From contig CAAFXS010000105.1 in NCBI GenBank assembly GCA_900767025.1, positions 19,812-83,811 of the forward strand: a stretch of DNA of 64,000 nucleotides. Reading direction: 5' to 3'. The notes beneath the pieces are model-generated. The model worked only from the letters and a program-made list of their open reading frames with translations, did no database searches and was not told the DNA's origin. Positions within the stretch are counted from its first letter, which is position 1, and each line of letters starts with the position of its first letter. Positions 1-8,500 of this stretch are shown here, piece after piece. The position numbers were made by a program, and so were the translations under genes. The DNA is from Clostridia bacterium (lineage in GTDB: Bacteria; Bacillota; Clostridia; Oscillospirales; Acutalibacteraceae).

Positions 1-87
1 CGCAAGGAATTTATAAACCGCTATCCTTTGGGGCGTGGCTTTAAGTCCGCTTTTTCCCAAAAGGGCCTTTATTTCTCCTGTGTTCAT
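1..87 (-). CDS. Fur-family metalloregulator, N-terminal fragment
   Basis: Only the first 29 codons are in the window; the gene runs off the left edge. Read on the minus strand from the ATG at 85-87, the peptide begins MNTGEIKALLGKSGLKATPQ and continues RIAVYKFLA. The segment LKATPQRIAVYKFL is the opening of the winged helix in the Fur/PerR/Zur family (established family signature). A GTGGTGAT ribosome-binding site lies just upstream. Which metal or peroxide signal it senses cannot be told, because the metal-binding half is outside the window. Confidence 0.75.
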   Translation of the reverse strand, partial: MNTGEIKALLGKSGLKATPQRIAVYKFLA

Positions 88-179
88 TTTATCACCACTT
101 TGTAACCACTTGTATTTTGTAATGATTACAATTTAGATTATATCAAAAATTTTTCATTTGTCAATAAAAAAATTAAATT

Positions 180-356
180 TTACACAAATTTATTACCCTC
201 TTGATTGTATTCAAAGCCTGCGTTTTTAAGTGTTTCGCACAGCCGGGCTTTGTCCACATTCATATCCTCGCAAAGCTCGTCAAGACTTGAGTAGCAGTCC
301 CGTAGCTTTGTGTTAATTACGCTTAACAGAATAAACGGGTCCTTGGGAAGCTCCAT
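180..356 (-). CDS. DUF4250 small protein
   Basis: A 58-residue protein too short for most gene callers. It starts MELPKDPFILLSVINTKLRD and continues with CYSSLDELCEDMNVDK. The PKDP, LLS.INTKLRD and YSSLDELC blocks are the signature of DUF4250, a small cytoplasmic family of unknown role common in Firmicutes and Bacteroidetes. The start is fixed by a consensus AAAGGAGGGA ribosome-binding site directly upstream (361-370). It lies downstream of, and parallel to, the divergent gltX promoter region. Function unknown. The call rests on recognised family motifs. Confidence 0.8.
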   Translation of the reverse strand: MELPKDPFILLSVINTKLRDCYSSLDELCEDMNVDKARLCETLKNAGFEYNQEGNKFV

Positions 357-436
357 TTTATCCCTCCTTTATTACTCTATACAAAATAATTTATCATATT
401 ATGGTAATTTTTTCAATAAAATGTGAACAATAAATA

Positions 437-465
437 TTGATTAATTACACAATATATGCGATAAT
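437..465 (+). promoter_or_regulatory. Sigma-A type promoter of gltX-glnS
   Basis: TTGATT at 437-442 and GATAAT at 460-465 are separated by 17 bases. The start codon follows about 25 bases after the expected transcription start. No T-box leader fits in the short 5' UTR. Confidence 0.55.
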
Positions 466-497
466 ATTATGTAATTTTATATACTCAGGTGAACAAT

Positions 498-2159
498 ATG
501 ACAGAATACAACAAATTAGCTGATTTACTTTTTCCGAATATAGACAAAACACCCGATTATTACGAGGAGCTTTATCCTCAAAGAAATCTTAAAGATGGTG
601 CAAGGGTAACGAGATTTGCACCAAGTCCCACAGGCTTTTTGCATTTCGGCAATCTTTACACCTGCTTTGCCGCTTACAGAACTGCCAAATCAACCGACGG
701 TGTTTTTTATGTAAGAGTTGAGGACACCGACCAAAAGCGGAAGGTTGAGGGAGCTATTGATGTTATGCTCAAGGGATTGGCGGTTTACGGAATCAATGCC
801 GACGAGGGCGTTGTGGGTCAGGACAGAGAAACAGGCGAATACGGTCCTTACTGCCAAAGTGCAAGAAAGGATATTTATCAGTGTTATGCAAAGGTTCTTG
901 TTGAACAGGGCTTGGCGTATCCTTGTTTCTGTTCGGCTGATGAGCTTAACGAAATTAGGGAATTCCAGGAAAACGAAAATATAAAAGGCTATTGGGGCAA
1001 ATATGCAAAATGCCGTAATCTGACCTTTGAAGAAATAAAGGCAAATATTGACAGCGGTATGCTTTGGACTCTCCGTCTTAAATCACCCGGTGATACGGAA
1101 AAAAAGTGCTTTTTTGACGATATGATTAAGGGTAAAATTGAAATGCCCGAAAATGTTCAGGACATAGTTCTTCTTAAATCAGACGGAATACCGACCTATC
1201 ACTTTGCACACGCAGTTGATGACCATTTGATGAGAACAACTCATGTTTTCCGTGGTGACGAGTGGATTTCATCAACACCTATCCATTTGCAGTTGTTCAG
1301 AGTTCTCGGCTTTAAGCCCCCAAAATATGCCCATATTGCTCCTATTATGAAGGAGGAAAACGGCGGCAAGCGCAAGCTTTCAAAGCGTAAGGACCCGGAG
1401 GCAGCCGTTACCTTCTATGCAGAGCAAGGCTATCCAATGGAGAGCGTAAACGAATATTTGATGACATTAGCTAATTCTAATTTTGAGGATTGGAGAAAAA
1501 CAAATAAGGACGCAAGCCTTGACGCTTTCCCCTTTAACATCAAAAAAATGTCGGTATCAGGTGCTTTGTTTGACATTGTTAAGCTCACCGATATTTCAAA
1601 AAATATCATAAGCCAAATGACTGCTCAAAAGGTATTTGACCTGTCATACGAATGGGCAAAGGAATATAATCCTAATCTTGCCTCTCTCTATGAGCAGGAC
1701 AAGGCTTATGCAACAGCGGTTTTGAATATCGACAGAGGTAACAAAAAGCCCAGAAAGGATATTGCCAAATGGTCCGACATTCCCGATTACATCAGCTATA
1801 TGTATGACGAAACCTTTAAAGAGGATTACACGCTGACAGGCAATGCCACACCCGAGCTTGCGGTTAAGGTGCTTGAGCTTTACAAAAATGTTTTTGACAT
1901 TAATGATGACAAGGACGGCTGGTTTGAAAAAATCAAGTCCATCTGCGAGCCGGTGGGTTGCACACCGAATGTTAAGGAATTTAAGCAAAATCCCGATGTC
2001 TTCAGCGGTCATGTGGGCGATGTTTCCACCGTTATCCGTGTTGCTCTTACGGGCAGGACAAACACACCCGACCTTTTTGCCATAACAGCTCTGCTGGGTG
2101 AAAAGCGTGTCAGGGAAAGAATAGAAAAAGCAATCAGCTATTACAAGGAGGAGAAATAA
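498..2159 (+). CDS. gltX: Glutamate--tRNA ligase (GluRS)
   Basis: Charges tRNA-Glu with glutamate in the cytoplasm. Class I synthetase signatures are visible: the HIGH-type motif in PSPTGFLHFGNLYT (about residues 43-56) and the KMSKS-type motif KLSKRKD (about residues 297-303). The 553-residue length fits a bacterial GluRS with a divergent anticodon-binding C-terminus. A GTG nine bases upstream (489) is in frame, but it lies inside the AGGTGA ribosome-binding site, so the ATG at 498 is preferred. The stop overlaps the glnS start (TAATG), so the two ligases are translationally coupled. With a dedicated GlnRS next door this enzyme can be a discriminating GluRS, although GatCAB elsewhere cannot be excluded. 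Confidence 0.93.
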   Translation: MTEYNKLADLLFPNIDKTPDYYEELYPQRNLKDGARVTRFAPSPTGFLHFGNLYTCFAAYRTAKSTDGVFYVRVEDTDQKRKVEGAIDVMLKGLAVYGINADEGVVGQDRETGEYGPYCQSARKDIYQCYAKVLVEQGLAYPCFCSADELNEIREFQENENIKGYWGKYAKCRNLTFEEIKANIDSGMLWTLRLKSPGDTEKKCFFDDMIKGKIEMPENVQDIVLLKSDGIPTYHFAHAVDDHLMRTTHVFRGDEWISSTPIHLQLFRVLGFKPPKYAHIAPIMKEENGGKRKLSKRKDPEAAVTFYAEQGYPMESVNEYLMTLANSNFEDWRKTNKDASLDAFPFNIKKMSVSGALFDIVKLTDISKNIISQMTAQKVFDLSYEWAKEYNPNLASLYEQDKAYATAVLNIDRGNKKPRKDIAKWSDIPDYISYMYDETFKEDYTLTGNATPELAVKVLELYKNVFDINDDKDGWFEKIKSICEPVGCTPNVKEFKQNPDVFSGHVGDVSTVIRVALTGRTNTPDLFAITALLGEKRVRERIEKAISYYKEEK

Positions 2160-3847
2160 TGGCAGAGGAAAAAATTACAGAATCAGCAGAAAAAGAGATT
2201 AACTCCAACTTCATCCACGATTTTATTGATGAGGATTTGGCAGAGGGTAAATATCAAAAAATCCAAACCCGTTTCCCTCCGGAGCCCAACGGCTATCTTC
2301 ACATAGGTCACGCCAAGGCTATATGCATTAATTTCGGTGTTAAGGAAAAGTATAAGGGTATTTGCAATCTCCGTCTTGATGACACAAATCCCACTAAAGA
2401 GGATACCGAATATGTTGACGCAATTATGGAGGATATCAAGTGGCTTGGCTTTGACTGGGACAATGTTTACTACGCCAGCGACTATTTCGATTTCCTTTAT
2501 GAATGTGCAATAAAGCTTATCAAAAAGGGCAAGGCTTTTGTCTGCGAGCTTACTCCCGAGGAAATGAGGGAATACAGGGGAACCCTTACACAGCCGGGCA
2601 AAAATTCACCCTACCGTGACAGAAGTATTGAGGAAAACCTTGACCTGTTTGACAGGATGACAAAGGGTGAGTTCCCCGAGGGCAAAATGGTATTAAGGGC
2701 AAAGATTGATATGGCTTCGCCTAATCTTAATATGCGTGACCCTATTATTTACAGAATTATGTATGCTCATCATCACAGAACAGGTGACAAGTGGTGTGTT
2801 TATCCTATGTACGACTTCGCTCACCCCCTCAGCGATGCCTACGAAAGAGTTACTCATTCTCTTTGCTCCCTTGAATTTGAAAATCACAGACCGCTTTACG
2901 ACTGGTTTGTAAACGAGCTTATTGAATGGGAAAGACCAAGGCAGATTGAGTTTGCAAGGCTTAACCTTAACTACACCCTTACCTCAAAAAGAAAGTGCTT
3001 AAAGCTTGTTACCGACGGCATTGTTGACGGCTGGGATGACCCGAGAATGGCAACCCTCAGCGGTATGAGAAGAAGGGGCTATCCTGCCGAGGCTATCCGT
3101 GATTTCTGCGACAGAATAGGCGTTTCAAAGGCTTACAGCGTGGTTGATTTTGCTCTGCTTGAGGCTTGTGTTCGTGACCATTTGGGTGTAACATCACCAA
3201 GAGCAATGGCAGTAATTGACCCCATTAAGCTTGTTATTGACAATTATCCCGAGGATAAAACAGAGGATATTGAATGTGAGTATCATCCCGACCACCCTGA
3301 ATACGGTAGCAGAACAATGCCGTTTTCAAAGGAGCTGTGGATTGAAAGAAATGACTTTATGATTGAGCCTATTAAAAAATACAGAAGGCTCTATCCCGGC
3401 AACGAGGTAAGACTTTACAAGGCTTATTTCGTAACCTGCACAGGCTATGACCTTGACGAAAACGGCGAGGTTACCTGTGTTCACTGCACCTATGACCCTG
3501 AAACTCTGGGCGGTGACGCTCCTGACGGAAGAAAGGTTAAGGGTACAATTCACTGGGTATCTGCAAAGGAGAATGTGCCTGCTGAAATCAGGCTTTACGA
3601 AAGGCTCTTTGATGTGGAAAATCCCAGCGACGAGGAGGGTGTTTCCTCCTTTGAGGACAACCTTAACCCCGAGTCACTGACAGTTGTTAAGGGCTATGTT
3701 GAAAAAGCCTTGGCTGACTGTGAGGTTGGCGCAAAATATCAGTTTATGAGAAACGGATATTTCTGCAAGGACAGGGATTCAACGGCTGAAATGCCCGTGT
3801 TCAACAGAACGGTTGCACTGCGTGACAGCTTTAACAAAAAGAAATAA
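2159..3847 (+). CDS. glnS: Glutamine--tRNA ligase (GlnRS)
   Basis: Charges tRNA-Gln directly with glutamine. The protein has 562 residues. Its HIGH motif lies in PPEPNGYLHIGHAKA (about residues 40-54), with GlnRS-typical LRLDDTNPTKE just after it and a KMSKS-equivalent LTSKRK in the middle. The C-terminal half carries the two-barrel anticodon-binding domain, ending near VFNRTVALRDSF. A strong AAGGAGGAG site inside the end of gltX precedes the ATG. GlnRS is found in only some Clostridia, and the family is known to have spread to bacteria by transfer. Nothing in base composition marks this copy as recent. Confidence 0.94.
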   Translation: MAEEKITESAEKEINSNFIHDFIDEDLAEGKYQKIQTRFPPEPNGYLHIGHAKAICINFGVKEKYKGICNLRLDDTNPTKEDTEYVDAIMEDIKWLGFDWDNVYYASDYFDFLYECAIKLIKKGKAFVCELTPEEMREYRGTLTQPGKNSPYRDRSIEENLDLFDRMTKGEFPEGKMVLRAKIDMASPNLNMRDPIIYRIMYAHHHRTGDKWCVYPMYDFAHPLSDAYERVTHSLCSLEFENHRPLYDWFVNELIEWERPRQIEFARLNLNYTLTSKRKCLKLVTDGIVDGWDDPRMATLSGMRRRGYPAEAIRDFCDRIGVSKAYSVVDFALLEACVRDHLGVTSPRAMAVIDPIKLVIDNYPEDKTEDIECEYHPDHPEYGSRTMPFSKELWIERNDFMIEPIKKYRRLYPGNEVRLYKAYFVTCTGYDLDENGEVTCVHCTYDPETLGGDAPDGRKVKGTIHWVSAKENVPAEIRLYERLFDVENPSDEEGVSSFEDNLNPESLTVVKGYVEKALADCEVGAKYQFMRNGYFCKDRDSTAEMPVFNRTVALRDSFNKKK

Positions 3848-3852
3848 CAAGC

Positions 3853-3890
3853 AAAAAGCTCTGCTGACGGTTTTGTCAGCAGAGCTTTTT
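3853..3890. terminator. Bidirectional intrinsic terminator
   Basis: AAAAAGCTCTGCTGAC, a GGTTTT loop and the complementary GTCAGCAGAGCTTTTT form a strong stem with A and T tracts on both sides. It sits between convergent glnS and the DUF4091 gene and overlaps the stop codon of the latter. Confidence 0.88.
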
Positions 3891-5484
3891 AGTTTTCACT
3901 GATTGCTTTATTAATTCTTTCTCTGACATCCTCAAGCCACTTTGCATTGTGAGGATATTCGCTGAAGGTAAGCGGTTTATCAAGCCCCTGCTCAACTATT
4001 GCAAGGGTTTTTTGCCTTCCGATTTTGCTTTCAAGCAGCTTTAATGCGCGCAAATCCTGTAAAGCGTCATAGAAAACATACAGCCTCAATGAGTCAAGGG
4101 GCTCGCCCTTTTCACCGGGATAGACAACATAACTGTCGCCCGATGGGAATTTTCCTCCCGCGTCCGCCTCGGTAAAGGGGTCAACCTGTCTTTTTGAATA
4201 CTGAGTATAATAGAAATTATATCCCCAGTGCAAAAAGCCCTTAACATCAAACTTGTAAAGCTGTAAGCCGATTACACGGTTGCGCTCCGACGGCATTGCA
4301 AAAAGCCTGTTTGAAACATAGTGATTATTTTGTGACGAGCAGTAATAGGTCCAAAGCTCCGGCACTCTTCCTATAAATGAATTAATATGATTGTTAGCCG
4401 GAATAGGTGTTTGTGTTTTACCGAATTTGTAAAGGAAATATGAGGACATAGCATCAATAACCTTAAAATTTTTAAAATTATTATGTACGATTTTTGATGC
4501 ACCTCTGTACGCACGCAGCATACCTGCCGAGGGCTCGTCGGAAACATGGAGAAAGCACCTTTCTCTAATTCCCTTTTTGTCAATATATTCACTAAACGCC
4601 TTGGCAAACTGCTTTAAAAACAGCTTGTATTCACCGCCTGTTGCCGAGGTGTCCCAGCCGAAAATCCGTTTTTCCGCACCGTTGACATCTGCAACAATTT
4701 TCGGCGCGTGGCGTGCGCCCCACTGGGTGAAGAAATGGCTCATTTCGTAATATTCAACATTACACCTGTCACACATTTCAAGCCATCTGTCAAGCTTTTC
4801 AAAGCCGAATTCATACTGATTTTCACCGATTACCTTAACATCAACAAGCTGAACGGTTGGCCTTTCGCCGCCGATTTTTGTATCAAGAGGAGGGGTGAAA
4901 AGCGGAGTTAAAACACAGTTCATTCCGTATTCAGTAGCACGGCGGAGAAAGCTTTCCGTCACCCTCCAATATTCATCGGAAAACGCCTCAAAGCCGTAAT
5001 GACTCATAAGACAGTCGGTGTGGAGCCAGTTGGTGTAAATAAGCTCCTGCTTTGGCAGCAGTGCGTCAATAATATGAACCTTTACCGAACACTCCGATCC
5101 TACACAAACATCGAACTCACCTGAAGGCAGATTGTCACCTGAAATCTGCACCCACACGGTATTTAGGCCGTCATATTCAGCAGTAAAGCAGTTGTCAATG
5201 GGCAAAAGCAAATCCGGGTAAGCGTCTCTTTTGTCGATATAATAATCATCGGCTTTGTCAGGCACGGAATAACCTCCGTTAATCATTTTTACATATGAAA
5301 ATTTCAGATAATCCGATAAGGGTGAGTTAACGGAAAGCTCCACCCTTTCCCCTTTAACCGCATCGAAAACAAGCTGAAAGGATTTGACTTCATTTTTCAG
5401 CATTGAAAATTCACTTATTTCGGCTATGTTAACACTGTCGGGGAAAACCTTTTTCAGCGATGATACCGCAATTACCTTCTTCAT
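3889..5484 (-). CDS. DUF4091 glycoside-hydrolase-like protein
   Basis: A 531-residue protein with no signal peptide. The N-terminal about 150 residues look like a beta-sandwich. The remainder resembles a TIM-barrel, with WLHTDCLMSHYG, HFFTQWGARHAPKI and HVSDEPSAGMLRAY. The C-terminal block with FAMPSERNRVIGLQLYKFD, GFLHWGYNFYY and GDSYVVYPGE is the conserved DUF4091 region. DUF4091 proteins are thought to be glycosidase relatives, and the DEPS acidic pair is a plausible catalytic site (inference). The start ATG has a GGAG site upstream. Monocistronic, convergent with glnS. The substrate is unknown, probably a glycan fragment handled inside the cell. Confidence 0.8.
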   Translation of the reverse strand: MKKVIAVSSLKKVFPDSVNIAEISEFSMLKNEVKSFQLVFDAVKGERVELSVNSPLSDYLKFSYVKMINGGYSVPDKADDYYIDKRDAYPDLLLPIDNCFTAEYDGLNTVWVQISGDNLPSGEFDVCVGSECSVKVHIIDALLPKQELIYTNWLHTDCLMSHYGFEAFSDEYWRVTESFLRRATEYGMNCVLTPLFTPPLDTKIGGERPTVQLVDVKVIGENQYEFGFEKLDRWLEMCDRCNVEYYEMSHFFTQWGARHAPKIVADVNGAEKRIFGWDTSATGGEYKLFLKQFAKAFSEYIDKKGIRERCFLHVSDEPSAGMLRAYRGASKIVHNNFKNFKVIDAMSSYFLYKFGKTQTPIPANNHINSFIGRVPELWTYYCSSQNNHYVSNRLFAMPSERNRVIGLQLYKFDVKGFLHWGYNFYYTQYSKRQVDPFTEADAGGKFPSGDSYVVYPGEKGEPLDSLRLYVFYDALQDLRALKLLESKIGRQKTLAIVEQGLDKPLTFSEYPHNAKWLEDVRERINKAISEN

Positions 5485-5584
5485 CTTTATTCTCCTAATA
5501 AAAATCTATCGTCCTAATTTTAACAGAGAAATCTTGATTTATCAAGTTATTGAGTAATTATAGGCAAAAGTCGGAAAATAGGTA

Positions 5585-8500
5585 TTATTTTTGAATTGTG
5601 ATTATGGGATATTCGTATGTGCCTGCAGATGTACCGCTAAAGCCCTTGATAATACGAAAATCAATGGCGTTGATATAACCGTCGTGATTAAAATCGGCAT
5701 AATCAAGATATGATGGGTCATCCTTTTGTGAGGAAATGATAAAGCTGAACATTTCAAGGTCATCATCGTCCACCCTGCCGTCCTTGTTGAAATCACAGCC
5801 AACAATGGTGATAGGTGTTTGATAATCAATATCCTCATCCTCAACAACGATACCAACAGTTCGTGTATAGCCGTAGGTATATCGTATTTCCGCAACATAG
5901 GAGCCTGTTTCAAGCTCAAGGGTGAATACGCCCTCATCATTTGTTGTAGCCACGGTGTTTCCGTCAATAACAACATCAGCTTTTCTGACAGGAGCCTCCT
6001 GTTTGGTCATACCCTTGGTGTCATAAATCACCCTGCCTGTTACGGTATACACAGCCGTATCGGCACCGGGGCCCAAGGGCTCCGTGTATTCGCAATAGGA
6101 TTCACCGCATTTAGTGCAGGTGAACTGCTTAACGCCCCTTGTGGTTTCGGTAGGCTCAATATCTGCCGTAACTGCATAGCTATGACCTGTTGCGGTTTCG
6201 TGAATTTCCTCAAGAATTTCGGAGCAGTATTCACAAACGCCGATGATATATCCGTCATTTTCGCAGTCAGGCTCATACACAATTAGGTAGTCGGTTTCGC
6301 CGTGGCCGTCCCTGCATATATCCACAAACTGACCGTCTGCCTCAAGCTGTGCGTCGCACACCTCACCAAAGGCAACGGAGCTTGCATAGGTTGTGCAGTT
6401 AATATTGTTATTTTTTGCAAAGGTATAAGCAGCGGAGCCTACCGGGGTATGAATTGTTAAATAGCTTCTCCAGCCCGATAGCCACATTGTTTTAAGATTG
6501 GCCGCAGTTCTCCAAAGGAAAATATTTTGCATACTTTTGCAGCCGCCGAAAGCACTTTCGCCGACGGTATTAACTAACTTTGGAATAACAATATTTTGCA
6601 GTGCAGTACAGTAATAGAATGTATAAGGCTCAATGGCGGTAATACGATTTGGCAAAACAACATACTCAAGGCTTGTGCAGCCGTCAAAGCAGTGAGAGCC
6701 TATGGTGTTAACCATACTCGGAAATTCAATGCTCATAAGATTTTCACACTTGTAAAAAGCATAATCAAGAACACTGCGAAGATTGTTGCTTAGGTCAATT
6801 CTTCTTAAATTTTCCATTTGTGCAAAGGCGTATTCCTGAATTTCAGTTACCGACTCAGGCAAGCCGATGAACATTGCAACAGAATTTTCAAAAGCACCCG
6901 AGCCTATGGTTTTTGTGCCGTCCTTAATAACAATTCTGTGAACATTCGGATTTGCAAGAACAAGGACATCATCGTAGTACAAATTATTTTCATAAACATA
7001 CATATGCCTGTTTTCCGAGCTGACGGTAAAGACCTTCAGATATGTTAATTCAGGTGCAAAGGCTATATAGCTCAAATCAACATTTTTGCCGAAATGGATT
7101 GAGGTAATTTTTGTTTTGCTCTGCTTATAAACATCCTTAAAGCCTGAAAAATCGGGATTAACAACATCGTCGCCTGTGGCAAGCTCCACGCCTGTTGAGC
7201 TTAAGCCTATGTTATAGAAGGAATCGTTAGCCCTTTTTGTATTTTCATCCCATTCCGTGTTAATAATTATCTGTGTGCAAAACGGCATTGCCGAAAAAGC
7301 AAGGCGCTCAATATTTCCTGTACCGCCGTTAAGTGTTATTTTCTTAACACCCACGCAGCTTGCAAATGCCTCACTTTTAATGTCAATAACAGATTTGGGA
7401 ATTATGATTTCCTCAAGTCCGGAGCACTGATAAAATGCTCTTGCACCGATAGTTAAAGCATTATCGTAATTAACCTCTTTTAACGAGGTACAGTTTTCAA
7501 AGCAACCATGGGGTATTCCCTTACAGCCCTTTCCCAAGGTGGCTTTAACAAGACCACGGCAGTTTTTAAATGTATTATCGTAAATTGATGTAACATTGTC
7601 AGGCAGATTAATCATTTTAAGGTTAGTACAATTTTCAAAGCCTCCCACAGCTGTAACCGTTTCGGCAAAATGAACATACCGAGGATTAATCTGTGAAAAA
7701 TCCGCAACGGCAATTTTTACACCCGAGCAAATATACAGTAAATCCACATCTAAATTTTCAACAGGTGTTCCGTCATTTAACCTGAACACACCGTCACCGC
7801 CTGAAAGATATCTGGTTTTGTCAGTGTCATAATTCACAGACTTAAAGGCATAGCTGCTGAGGTTATAAACACCCTGAACATAAAGCACTTTTGTGTCGGC
7901 ATAGTAATGCCATTTGATAGAATTGCTGTCCTTCATATAGCCTGACAAATCCGCATTTTTGCTGTCGCCCAATGCAACAAGTGCATTTTCTTCGGCATAC
8001 TTAAAGGCATTTGAATTAACAGATGCATCCACGGTAAGAGCATTTTCAACCACCGTTGCTTTGCGATAGTTAAAAATAATCAGGTTACCGTCAGCATCAT
8101 AGCCAAAGGAATTATCAGCCCTGTTTGATGTGCTTTCGTAAATTGAAATATTATCGTTTTCAATTTTGATATTAATAAGGGCAGTGCAGTTTCCAAAGGC
8201 TCTTTTGCCAAGGGTGGCGACATTCTCACCAAGCCCAACAGAGGTTAAGCCGGTGTTGTAGAAGGCACCGTCGCAAATTTCCGTAACCGTGTCAGGCAGT
8301 TTAACGGAGGTTAAATTCCGACAGTTTGCAAAGGCATATGCACTGATTGATTTAATGGAGCAACCGCTTAAATCAATGGTGTTAATTTCAGAGCCGTAAA
8401 AGGCGTTTGCACCCATTGAGGTAATATTGCCCTTAATATTAACACTTTGCGCCTTGATATTTTTGAATGAGCCTGTGCCTATTGAGGTAAGAGTTGAGGG

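Noticed and set aside
361..497. T-box leader for gltX-glnS
   Set aside because: The promoter lies about 25-30 bases before the start codon, leaving no room for a specifier stem or T-box.
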